DNA from: Magnolia sinica
Taxonomy: Eukaryota > Streptophyta > Magnoliopsida > Magnoliales > Magnoliaceae
Assembly (NCBI RefSeq): GCF_029962835.1
Contig: NC_080579.1
Coordinates: 85,143,959-85,207,958, forward strand
Direction of reading: 5' to 3'
Length of the DNA: 64,000 bases
In this document: positions 53,408 through 63,316 of the stretch, piece after piece
Position numbering within the stretch: position 1 is the first letter of the stretch
Layout: each line of letters starts with the position of its first letter
Notes under the pieces: generated by a model
Told to the model about the DNA's origin: nothing
Seen by the model: the letters and a program-made list of their open reading frames with translations, nothing else
The model's database searches: none
Position numbers and translations under genes: made by a program

Positions 53408-54007
53408 TAGAGCTGTACATGGGTCAAGCTGAGTAAAGCCTGGCACAGCTCGGCCAGGAGCTAACCCTAGCTTGAACTTAGCTTGGCTCAGTCCTCAAGC
53501 TTGAGTGGCCAGCTTGGTTTGGTTCGGTCATCCGTTCGGGTCAATTTGAGCATGTGCAACATTTTCTCAAACATAAAGTGCATCTTCAATTTCTCATGGA
53601 ATACAAAAATGTAACAATAGTTTACATGTATTTCATCGAACACTAAAGTAAAATCAAAATCAAGATATGAGGATAGTTTTATAATGTAAAGTTTTTTTTT
53701 TTTTTTTTGTAGTGATTTGTTTCGTATCCATTCCTTTCTCGCTACCAGTCGATCTCGCGTTCAATGTATGCACCCAAAACAACACTTCGCTGAATTATTT
53801 CATCAAATACATAATGGGCAGCATCAATATCAAAATAACTAAATCACCGGGCCGATTTGATCCGAGTCGAGCTCGACTCGAAATTTTTTTCAGCTCAGAA
53901 AACCAGCTTGACTCGGTCCGAATCCAATTTCAAGCCAAGGCAAGTCAAGGTTTTCCGAGTCGAGTTAGGCGAACTGACCGAGCTAACTCAACTCATGTAC
54001 AGCTCTA
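53408..54007. mobile_element. hAT-like MITE with CTCGA/ACTCGG motifs (600 bp)
   Basis: Termini TAGAGCTGTACATG and CATGTACAGCTCTA are a perfect 14-base inverted pair. Flanks GGTCTAAC (53400-53407) and GGTCTAGT (54008-54015) agree at 6 of 8, the first six identical. Both ends are rich in GCTCGGC, GACTCGG and GAGTCGAGC. Related to 63317-63865. No transposase. Confidence 0.8.
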
Positions 54008-54015
54008 GGTCTAGT

Positions 54016-56299
54016 TTTCTCATGTTACTTATTAAGGTATGCAAGTATTTTTACCAGGTTTAAAGCCGGTCTGAACGTGTCTGACTCTGGATAGGTTCAT
54101 TGTGACATACACCAAACCCAAACATTTACCACATGGATTGGGGTCATGTCGAATTGGACCCAATATAAAGCAAATCAGGTCTAGACCCGCTTAACAACTG
54201 GGTCTAGTTTTGGACCCATACCCATACCATTTAATAAACGGATCGGATCTAGATCGGGTCTAAATGGGTTGGGTCTGGGTTTCCCATTGGGTCCGCTGAC
54301 CCATTTACAACCCTAAGTGGGACTCATGGTAAGGGCCGCACCGTATTGGATGAGGCCAGGGCGCATCTAATCCACTCCCTCATAAGTGAGCCTTGAGTTC
54401 GAATACGCGGACTTCACAATTCCATGATATGGACCGTTGTGATGGGCCCACACTAGATTAGGAATTTTTCCAAGATCTACTAATCCTAACCCTTGGGCTG
54501 GTGGACTGCAAATAGATGCTTTAGAATAAAAACGCAACAACAATCCAACCGCAAAAGAAGAAAGGCCAAAGATTGGATGGCTGTGATCTTCCGATCTTGG
54601 AGATTTTAGGGGAATCAACTAGTCCTGTTGGGCCCAATCAGATCAACCATGTAGATTTCGGAGATATGGGCCCACTTTTACAAACAAAATAATGGAGTAA
54701 TCCTATTTGCACGAACAGATGGTGGTGTGGGACATTGGACCAATGGTCCACATTCAATGCACAAGCGTAGCACATCTGATGTGTGGATCAGACTGAAAGT
54801 TGGGGCTAGTGCACTAAAATTAGGAGACAACCTAATGAATGGTCTGGATATCACACGTGTTCCACACTGAACGTGTGCCCTGGCGTAGGATCTGGATCCT
54901 GCTCCAGTAGGCTGTATGGTTGGGATGGAAATTTCACGGTGATCTGGACCGTTTATTTTCTTGATTACGCCGAGTGAATGGACCTTGTCGCAAATATCAA
55001 GCATCTTGGACCATCTTGCTATCCGATAAAGGTCTGAAAGACAGACGGCTCGCTCAAAACAAAGGATGGTTGATAACCGGCGTGAATTTTCTACCAGGGC
55101 ATGTAGGCAGTAGAGGTTGCCTAATGAACGGTTCAGATCTTACTCATTTGTTCCGTGCTAGGATCCCAAAAGCCTCTTAGGACACAAGAATTGGACATTG
55201 ACATCAAGGTCCAACAATCTGAACTGTTCATTTGGTGGGCCACCCCTTGGATGAGCCATGACCGAAAGATATGTCCTTCCACTGACCTGTTTGCCACGGT
55301 CCACATTCGACAGGGACACGTCCGCTGGTCAGATGGCTAGGATTGTGTAGTCAGACTCTCATGATGGTCCGTTCACAGTAAGGCATACCTCATGAATGGC
55401 CCAGCAATCCAAACGTTATACCATAGGATCATCTAATTAGATTGAATTTCGGGCCATGGGCAACAAAGTTGGGCCCACCAGATGGACGTTCTGATCACCA
55501 ATCATAATCATACTACAGCTGAAGTTAGTGGGATCTGTACAATGACATGTAGAATGAATTGCTTTGGATGATTCCCTAAGTTTTAGTCCACCCACAACGA
55601 TACAAATACAACTGACATCACACAGGTGGGCCCCACCCAATTCCCAAGAGAAACAACTGCTAACTCCCAATGGATGGGCCCCACCGATGATGGCAACTAA
55701 AACAACACGCCACTTGGATCTGTCCCATGGAATAAAAACAAACTCCAAACCCACCAATATACGCTCGCCTTCTAAAAAACATCACCACAAAGTGGGCCAC
55801 ACTGAAATGTTTGTCACTTTCTTTTGCTGAACATATCAGTGGTTGTTTATCTTACACGTGGCACGTGTACCATATCCAAACCGATCATCATTTAAAGTCT
55901 ATTTTGGATGGGCTATATCCAAAAATTCACAGTGATCGAACAATCCTAGCCAGTCAAGCGAAGTTGATTTCCAGATAAACTGTTTCTCTAATGCTAAAGT
56001 TCCTGGACCGTTGGTTTGTTCATAAAAATCTTTCAATCCAAGGGTTACAATTATCCAACCGTTGTAAATTTTGAGATATGGTCCATACAAACAACTGATT
56101 CCATCTCATGTACGCTTGCCACGTGTTGGAAAAGCCGAACTGATGAGTTAAAGAACTAAAAACATTCCAATAACTTGCATGACTCACGTGATAGTCCGCC
56201 GGAATTTTAAAAATGGTGGCGACCCTTCATCCATACACATGGGCCTGTTAAGGTCACAGGGACCTGGATTAAGGAGCGTGCAAATATCCGTTGGTTGAG
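54016..56299. other. Gene-free stretch
   Basis: 54050-54316 is rich in GGGTCTGG/GACCCA words and ends GACCCATTTACAACCCTAAG, resembling a terminus of another motif-dense element. 54317-56299 has no feature I can name: no gene, RNA or clear repeat border. Confidence 0.5.
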
Positions 56300-56610
56300 T
56301 GCCTTTAATCTAATGTCGATATAGGGATTTCGATTGATAGCAGTTTCGATTAGATCCAGAAAATTCAAAATTTTCCAATTTGGTCAAAATTGGATCAATT
56401 GATTGAATATCATTTCTTAATCGCTCAAGATAATTTGAAAATATTAGTTTACTTTTTGGATAATTTGGGTATTTTCGATTAATCGAACACATGGCATTGA
56501 TTGTTCGAAGGTTATTGATCGGAGTTGATCAATGGATGGTTTAATCGACAATCCGCGGCAATTTGGCATAAGTGCACTTTTTTATTTCTAATTATGTAAT
56601 TAGGCTATGC

Positions 56611-57061
56611 AACACTCCTTATTGAAGAGTTTTCATCTTCAACTTCCATAATTCGAAATTATTTTTACTAATAAAATTCTGTTTCGAACTTTACATTCGA
56701 TCCTTTTGAACCCATGTCTTATATTCGATATAAATAATTTAACCTAAAGTCTATGCTCTAATGCTACTTGTTATGCACAACCGCCATATGTTGGGTGCGG
56801 AAGCAACCTAAGAATGAATCAAACATGCAATAGAGAAACAAAAATTTCAAGTAATTATAGAGAACACAGATTCTACATGAAAATACCCTTGCGGGAAAAA
56901 ACCACGACACCAAGTGACAACGAATCAACTATGAACAAAAAGTTACAAGATATGAACAATTTACATATTCAAAACCCTTGTCTTTATGGAAGAATTTCCC
57001 CCTCAAAACCCAAGCTCTCTCTCTCTCTCTCGCACAACGTGATTCTCCTTAAACTCTAATC
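56611..57061 (-). repeat. Inverted copy of R-U5, primer site and gag start, inside the 5' LTR
   Basis: The reverse complement from 57061 downward starts GATTAGAGTTTAAGGAGAATC and follows 57088-57500 through the LTR end, a degenerate primer site (TAGCATTAGAGC, absent or shortened in the plus arm), the leader (GACATGGG, GGATCGAATGTAA) and the gag start (AATTATGGAAG). The two arms are head to head, about 26 bases apart, around TATATAAA. The minus arm keeps about 35 bases at the LTR end that the plus arm has lost. Confidence 0.85.
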
Positions 57062-57065
57062 GGGT

Positions 57066-57073
57066 TATATAAA
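57066..57073 (+). promoter_or_regulatory. LTR TATA box
   Basis: TATATAAA in the 5' LTR; the 3' LTR has TATATAAAG at the same place (about 58938). The sequence about 20-25 bases after it (GATTAGGGTTAA) is where the inverted copy begins, close to the expected transcription start. Confidence 0.5.
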
Positions 57074-57416
57074 TCGTATTTATGCGGGATTAGGGTTAAT
57101 TCTAAGGAGAATCATATTGTGTTAGAGAGAGTTAGGGTTCTGAAGGGGAATTCGTCTATAGAGACGACGGTTTTGAATATGTAAGTTGTCAATTTCCTAT
57201 AACTTTATGTTCATAGTGGATTTGTTTTCGCTTGGTGCCGTGGTTTTTTTTTCACAAGGGTTTTTCACGTAAAATCTATGTATTCTCTATAATTGTTCGA
57301 ATTTTTCGTTTCTCTATTATGTGTTTAATTCATTCTAAGATTAGAGCGTAGGTTTTACGTTGGGTTGCTTATATTGAATTTGAGACATGGGATTGAAGGG
57401 ATCGAATGTAAGTTCA

Positions 57417-57740
57417 AGATAGAGAGGTTTACAGGTAAAAATAACTTTGAATTATGAAGGTTAAAAATGAAAGCTTTCCTAATTTAACAAGGGATATTGC
57501 AAGCACTCCTTAGAAAAGAGATGTTTCGAATCGATGAAAGAATAGGATATGAATGAACTTGATCAAAGGGCGATCAGCATAATTCAATTGTGCTTGGCCG
57601 ATGAAGTTATTTACAATGTCATCAATGAGACGACCACCATAGGATTGTGGGTGAAATTAGAAAGCATCTATATGACGAAGTCACTCTCCAATTGTATATA
57701 TCTGAAAAAAAAGTTGTACACTCTGAAGATGGCGGAATGA
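57417..57740 (+). pseudogene. Copia gag, broken
   Basis: KIERFTGKNNFEL-stop-RLKMKAFL near the start, then MNELDQRAISIIQLCLADEV, GLWVKLESIYMTKSLSNCI and LKKKLYTLKM in 57549-57740, the standard copia gag (UBN2-type) pattern. Ends in TGA; the frame continues with SDLFEHIKIFSKLI after it. Confidence 0.88.
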
Positions 57741-58035
57741 TCGGATCTCTTTGAACACATCAAGATTTTCAGCAAACTAATTTGCAAACTGACAAGTGTG
57801 GAGATCGATGGAGAAGACAGAGCCTTAATCTTATTGTTATAATGGTGGGGATACTCTATTCCATGGTAGGGATACCTTGAACCTCGATACCATTATCTTC
57901 GCCCTTCAACCGAAGTAGTAAAGAAGAAATAATAGTGGGGAATGTACTTTTGCGAGTGCACTAGTTGCAAGGAGGAGATCGTCTAAATGAGAGAAGCATA
58001 AGTCGAGATCGATATCCAAACCGAATGGTAAAGAA

Positions 58036-58510
58036 AAGTTGAAGTGTTGGAATTATGGTAAGACAAGACATATGAAGAAGGATTTCACAAATTCGAAAAT
58101 CCCGAGAGATAAGAATTTAGATACTTCACCAAAGAAGGCTAATTCAGCGGAATCTAGCTAGAAGACAAGTGATTATGACGTATTGTCTGTGTCAAAGGTC
58201 GGACACTTGTTTAATGAGTATATTTCGAAGGTATAATGAATGAGTTATGCCTTCAACAAGAAGTTGTACATGTGTATTGTGACAGCGAAAGCACTATTAA
58301 TTTGACGAAAAACTTGGTGTGCCATTTCCGGACTAAAAACATTGATGTGTGTCATCATTTGATTCGACAAATGCTAAAGGAAGGAGATGCGGTGTTAGTC
58401 TTGTGAAGATTCACATCAATGAAAATTCGGCTAACGTGCTTACAAAAGTGATTCCTATGGAGAAGTTTAGGTTTCACTTGACTTTTCTAGGCTTGACTAT
58501 GAAGGAATGA
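58036..58510 (+). pseudogene. Zinc-knuckle remnant joined to the RNase H end
   Basis: CWNYGKTRHMKKDF (58045-58086) is a copia CCHC knuckle that has lost its second and last Cys. Only about 180 bases later, VYCDSESTINLTKNLVCHF and HHLIRQMLKEGDAVLVL are the end of copia RNase H. The 3 kb normally between them (protease, integrase, RT) is gone, so a single large deletion is the simplest reading. Confidence 0.85.
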
Positions 58511-58619
58511 AAACGGAGTGAGTGCATGAAGTGATGATGGAGTTATATTGAAGTTTAGAGATAGTGATAATAACTTGGAACATTAAATATGTAAGATTGA
58601 AGCCATGGTGTCTTCAATC

Positions 58620-59222
58620 TGATGCTAATACAAGAATTTTGATCGATCAACGAAAGCTTCAATTAGATTGAAAATTTTTTGAATTTTCCAGTTTTGTCTC
58701 TAGACCGTTTTAAACGTATTTAATTTTTTGAACATAAGATCTCGATCGATCGATTGGGATAATTCAAAAATATTAGTTTGCTCTCTGGATACTTTTGGGC
58801 ATGTTTGATTGATTGAACATGTGGAATTGATCTATCAAAGATTACCGATTAAAGTCGTATGATCAATGGTTCAATCGACGATCTGTGCCATTTTTGTGCA
58901 AGTGTACTGTTTTGTTTCTAATTTTGTAATCAAAGTATATAAAGTGTATTTATGAAGGATTAGGGTTAAATATAAGGAGAATCATGCTGTGCTCAAGAGA
59001 GTTAAGGTTTTGAAAGGAAAATTCACCCGTTGATATGAGGATTTTAAATACGTAAATTGTTCATCTCTTATAACTTTTTATTCATAATAAATTGGTTGCC
59101 ACTCGGTTTTATGAATTTTTTTCATTGAAGTTTTTTCACATAAAATCTTTATGTTGTATGTGATTACTCGAATTTTTTAATTCTCCATTGTGCATTTGAT
59201 TCATTCCGAAGTTATTTTAACA
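58620..59222 (+). repeat. Copia 3' LTR (~600 bp)
   Basis: Aligns in order with 56300-56600 (ATTGATCGAT region, AATATTAGTTT, ATCAATGGTT..ATCGAC) and then with 57062-57345 (GGATTAGGGTTAA, TAAGGAGAATCAT, AAATCTTTATGTT), showing where the 5' LTR was interrupted. Confidence 0.8.
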
Positions 59223-59830
59223 TGCAGTGACTACACAACAATATCAGCTTGATCCAAAACTTATAGCCCATGAGAGGATTTTAACGATCAATCACCGATC
59301 TTTCCTATGGTGTTGTCTACATTTTTCTGGATCATGCATTAAATCAGCTGTCAAAACTGATGGAAAGAGGGAATGTAAGGCAAATACATTATGGTGTGGA
59401 TCCTTGATTGTACTGCCCACTATGATACATATGCCTGGCATCCATGCTATCCGTCCGTTTTGAAAGCTCATTTTAGGAGATTATCTAAAAAATGAATCAC
59501 ATCCAAATCTTAGGTGGACCACACCACAGGAAAGAAGGGTGATTGAATACCTACAATTGAAAACTTCTAGGAGGCCACCGGAATGTTTATTTTCCATCCA
59601 ACCTGTTGATAAGGTCTCAAAAATCTGGATGGAGGGACCACACAAATATCAGCTTGATCCAAAACTTTGTTGACCCACAAGAAGTTTGAAATGGTTAATC
59701 ACTACTATTTACTGTTGTGTGGTCCACCTAAAATTTGGATCTACATCGTTTTTTGTATAATGTCCTAAACTGAGATTCCAAAACGGATGGACAGTGTGGA
59801 TTTAAGGCACACACATCACCGTGGGCCCAC
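59223..59830. repeat. Two adjoining GTGGGCCC-type MITE copies
   Basis: 59223-59414 holds a right-half copy. 59415-59830 is complete: left GCCCACTATGATACATATG with CCATGCTATCCGTCCGTTTT, right ACGGATGGACAGTGTGGATT and CACCGTGGGCCCAC. Confidence 0.75.
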
Positions 59831-59970
59831 AGTCAGGGATTCACCTACCTCGGTTGATCCGGGAATCTACCGAAGTCGCGCCCCCAGAGAGCGACTCGCG
59901 TGGGAGATCCCGGTAGCGACACTGGCAAAACGAACTCGCTTCTCTTCTCTGTTTATAGCGGGTGGAATTA

Positions 59971-60350
59971 TTCGATACACTGTCTAAGTGTGACTCTTGA
60001 TACGCATGCACTCTGAAATATATGAGTGGCACATACTAACTCATATCGAACCGTCTAAATTGTGGAACACCCTATAGCTACGTCACAACATCAAAATAAG
60101 ATTATTTGAGCAGTTCCGACCTATGATTTGTGTACACTTATTTGTTGAAATAGGACCATTGGATGGTTTTCATTTTCAACAGGTCAATAAATACTCACCA
60201 ATGCAATGGTCAGATAATCAAATAAGCATAATTTTTGGTCCATGTGCATCTAAACTGGGACCCATAATTTGGATATTTTAAATTCTGTACACCAGGCGTG
60301 CAGTTTCTAAGTGCCTGCGTATCATCCACCACACGCTGCCGGAGTATCCA
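59971..60350. mobile_element. TTTGATACTCTGG-ended MITE, copy 4
   Basis: Left TTCGATACACTGTCTAAGTG then GATACGCATGCACTCTGAAA, right GTTTCTAAGTGCCTGCGTAT and GCTGCCGGAGTATCC. Confidence 0.72.
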
Positions 60351-60477
60351 GGTCTTTTCACCACCTTCTGTTTATGAGATGACTCTGCATGCTTGTTTTT
60401 CCTGGAGCAACGTTCCTACCAAAGCATCCTTTCGTTTTCACTGTCGTTCTTATTAAGGCATGGCCAAGGAGAAATAC

Positions 60478-60874
60478 TTTGATACTCTGGTAGAGTGTGA
60501 TGGATGATACGCATACAGTTAGAAAATACTGATAAATTACACACGTGGCATACGAATAATAAAATCTAAACCGTCCAAACTATTAGTACCAGTTTAGATA
60601 TAGGAGAATCAAAAGATTACCTTATTTAATTATCTTACTATAAGATTCATGGACATTCATTGTACGGTAGAAAATGAAAATATGCGGTTATCTTGTTTCA
60701 TAAAACAAGTTTTCATGAATCAACGGTTAGAATTATTCAACCAATACTGTTTTTAGAATATAACTTCAATACAGTGGGTTCCACAATCTAGTCGGTTTAA
60801 GATGAGTTAATGTTTGTCAAGTGCAGCATTTCTAAGTGCCTGCGTATCAAGTGGAAAACGTAGCCAGAGTATCA
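60478..60874. mobile_element. TTTGATACTCTGG-ended MITE, copy 5
   Basis: Left TTTGATACTCTGGTAGAGTG then GATACGCATACAGTTAGAAA, right TTTCTAAGTGCCTGCGTATC and AGCCAGAGTATCA. Right end lies 405 bases before the ANTH gene start. Confidence 0.74.
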
Positions 60875-61161
60875 CCACCCAAGGTGCGGTTAATCAACGA
60901 GGACTGCTGTCTACACCCGCGAGTAGTTGTCCAAATCCAACTCACATCTCACGTGCCAACGTGGCACTTTGTGGAAGATCGGGAACGTTCATCATGTGGG
61001 TCCCATTTTCTTAGTAGGTACTAAGAAAAATGTAGATCAGTGGTCCATTTTATAACCATCCATTTTTTCACACGCTTCTATTTGATACAAAGTGTGTACG
61101 AAGGAGCAAACCGGATGGACGGCTTGGATCTCACGCACACACGGAAGAGAGTAGGATTCTA

Positions 61162-61187
61162 ATGGCTACTCTCGTGAGAGTAGCCAT
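61162..61187. promoter_or_regulatory. Near-perfect palindrome upstream of the ANTH gene
   Basis: Arms ATGGCTACTCTC and GAGAGTAGCCAT (12 bases each) around GT, 92 bases before the ATG at 61279. It could be a transcription-factor site, a hairpin in the leader, or a tiny MITE remnant. No TATA box is certain; ATATAG follows at 61186. Confidence 0.45.
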
Positions 61188-61278
61188 ATAGCATGTCTCC
61201 TTAATTAACCCCATGTCTCTCTCCCTTTCACTCATTCTCTACCCTTCTTCATCCCATCCCAAATTTCCTCCGACCACC

Positions 61279-62646
61279 ATGCATCGGCGATTCCGGCAAG
61301 CGTACACCGCTCTCCGGGAACATGGCAGCGTAAGCTATGCCAAGATCGCCTCGATCAGTGGATTCTACGACCTGGATTTCATCATCATCAAAGCGACGGC
61401 TCCCGACGATGTCCCACTACCTGAAAGGTATGTCCAAGAACTTGTGAAGATCTTCACCTTCTCACCATCCTCTTCTAGAGCCTTCTCAATCTGCTTCACT
61501 CGCCGATTCGGCAAGACTCAGTGCTGGCGAGTCGCATTCAAGTGCCTCTTGCTCCTCCACCGCCTGCTTCGGTCCCTTCCAGAATCCAATTCCTTCCGAT
61601 CCGATCTCTTATGGTCCCGATCCAACGGTTTTCTCAGCCTCTACCCATGTCACTTCCGCGACGCTTCATCATCACCGTCGAATTCTCGTGATTTCACCCA
61701 CTTCATCAGATCCTACGCCCGTCTACTAGATGAGGCTCTGGAATGCTTCTCGATCGATGATCATACGGCGAACGAATTTCCTGAAAGCTTATCGGAGAAG
61801 ATGAGGGAGATCGGACGTGTCGTCGACCTCCTGCCTCAGCTCCAGAGTCTGTTAGACCGAGTCATCGAGTGCCACCCGGTCGGTGCTGCCGCACGGAGCT
61901 TTATTATCCGATCGGCAATGAAGCCGATCATCCGTGACAGCTTCATGTGCTACGCCGTATTCCGTCACAACATCGTCGTGCTGCTCGATAACCTCTTCCA
62001 GATGCAGTACCGGTGCTCGATATCGGCGCTGCGGATTTACAAGAAGGCGGCAACTCAGGCGAGGCGACTCAGTGAGTTCTACGAGTCATGTAAGGCGATG
62101 GGGCTGTGTGGGGCGTACGAGTACCCGTTCGTAGACCAGATTCCACATATACACGTGCGAGCGTTGGAATCTTTTATTAATGAGATGTGGCAGTTGACTG
62201 AATCATCATCGTCCACGTCTAGGACCTCATTATCTGAAACAGAATCCCCACCGTCCAGTTTCACGGAGGATGGGAGTGAGAGACAGCTCGCACGGTTGGA
62301 GACCGTCGTCAGTACTGAGTGGGAGAAGTTCGAGGAGGAAGAAGTTGGGCCGTTGATACAGTTGGAAGGCAATGATGTTGATTGGGAGGTGCTTCTAGAA
62401 GCTTCTGCTGCCCGTTCTTGGGTCCCACACAACTTACTACACCAACCAGTCGGATATGGGTTCGGGTACGGAATCGGGTATGGATATGGCTGCAGAACAA
62501 TGGAGGGGAGAGAGCAAAACGTGACCGATACATGGCAGCTACAACCCTACAATCTGAACCCGTTCGATCCGTTCTATTATGGGTACGGTACGCCCAATTG
62601 CTATGAAGTCTCCATGGGTACTTATGCCCATCCATGGAGATTGTAG
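61279..62646 (+). CDS. ANTH-domain putative clathrin assembly protein (455 aa, intronless)
   Basis: The N-terminal ANTH domain covers about residues 1-270: RRFRQAYTALREHGSVSYAK, FIIIKATAPDD, RYVQELVKIF, RRFGKTQCWRVAFKCLLLLH and FVRTY-like HFIRSYARLLDEALE. Residues 230-280 hold the CALM_ANTH end (FEESCK-like FYESCKAMGLCGAYEYPFVD). Such proteins bind phosphoinositides and clathrin/AP-2 and act in endocytosis and vesicle formation at the plasma membrane or trans-Golgi. The usual KATSH lipid-binding start reads KATAP here, so the His is absent. The C-terminus has a Ser/Thr linker, an acidic WEKFEEEEVGPL and a Tyr/Gly-rich tail (GYGFGYGIGYGYG; FDPFYYGYG). I chose the ATG in ACCACCATGC at 61279; an in-frame ATG at 61213 would add 22 low-complexity residues translated from a CT-rich leader. 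Longer than the shortest intronless plant members (about 340-380 aa). Exact orthologue not assigned. Confidence 0.9.
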   Translation: MHRRFRQAYTALREHGSVSYAKIASISGFYDLDFIIIKATAPDDVPLPERYVQELVKIFTFSPSSSRAFSICFTRRFGKTQCWRVAFKCLLLLHRLLRSLPESNSFRSDLLWSRSNGFLSLYPCHFRDASSSPSNSRDFTHFIRSYARLLDEALECFSIDDHTANEFPESLSEKMREIGRVVDLLPQLQSLLDRVIECHPVGAAARSFIIRSAMKPIIRDSFMCYAVFRHNIVVLLDNLFQMQYRCSISALRIYKKAATQARRLSEFYESCKAMGLCGAYEYPFVDQIPHIHVRALESFINEMWQLTESSSSTSRTSLSETESPPSSFTEDGSERQLARLETVVSTEWEKFEEEEVGPLIQLEGNDVDWEVLLEASAARSWVPHNLLHQPVGYGFGYGIGYGYGCRTMEGREQNVTDTWQLQPYNLNPFDPFYYGYGTPNCYEVSMGTYAHPWRL

Positions 62647-62996
62647 CATTTTTTTTTAAAGTATCCTCTCCGAAGACGGGTAGATATCGCCCCATACAAA
62701 TCTGAAATAGCTCAATGTGGGCGACAGGACCCGATTTTGGAGAGGACATACGAAGGACGGAATTGATTTTCTATTATTGAATTGTAGTCTTTCTCTTTCT
62801 CTCTCTCTGATTCATCTCTCTCCTTTTTGTACTCGTTTTTGTGAGTGATGACAATGGTTTGGTATTATACTTAATGGGGTCATTTGGTATATAACGAATT
62901 TGATTTTGATCATCAATCTTGTAAGCTCTACCTAGAGGACGTTGTGAAGAAAATAGGTGAGGAGTATTTCTGATTTTTCTTATTATTTTCTCTCAC

Positions 62997-63028
<32 letters not shown>

Positions 63029-63316
63029 AATTTTCTCCCACTCATTATTGTGCAAGGGCTATTTGTGCATTGAGTTTTTAGTTGTTGGATTTCACTTATG
63101 GGTGATATAGAAATTTCTCTCTTCGGAAGACTGAAGCCTTGACATGCAGGAGAGATTTTCAGAGATCTCTCCGTGTCTCTCGAACTTCTCTCATATAAAA
63201 GTAATTTCAATGAGCAAAAGGAATTGTTGGCTTTGGTGGGTTCCACCATGGTATTAACATTAAATACACTCAACCATTATATGATTCACCCTATGATACA
63301 CTAATAGCCCGAAAAT
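62647..63316. other. 3' flank of the ANTH gene
   Basis: Probable 3' untranslated region with CT-rich DNA (62790-62822). (TG)n(GA)n at 62997-63029. No other gene. Confidence 0.55.

Larger units (their letters stand above)
56300..59222 (+). mobile_element. Copia retrotransposon with internal deletion and rearranged 5' LTR
   Basis: 5' LTR in two parts (about 56300-56600 and 57062-57345), gag at 57417-57740, zinc-knuckle remnant at 58045, RNase H end at 58262-58510 and 3' LTR at about 58620-59222, ending TTAACA. Protease, integrase, RT and most of RNase H are missing. The inserted part of the 5' LTR (56611-57061) is an inverted copy of the element's own downstream region. Confidence 0.85.

Noticed and set aside
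55437..55830. Open frames of 88 and 106 codons on opposite strands
   Set aside because: No homology features, no exon borders; typical chance frames in non-coding DNA.
61213..61278. Upstream start for the ANTH gene
   Set aside because: The extra 22 residues are a low-complexity translation of a CT-rich leader; family similarity starts at the Met encoded at 61279, which has a better start context.
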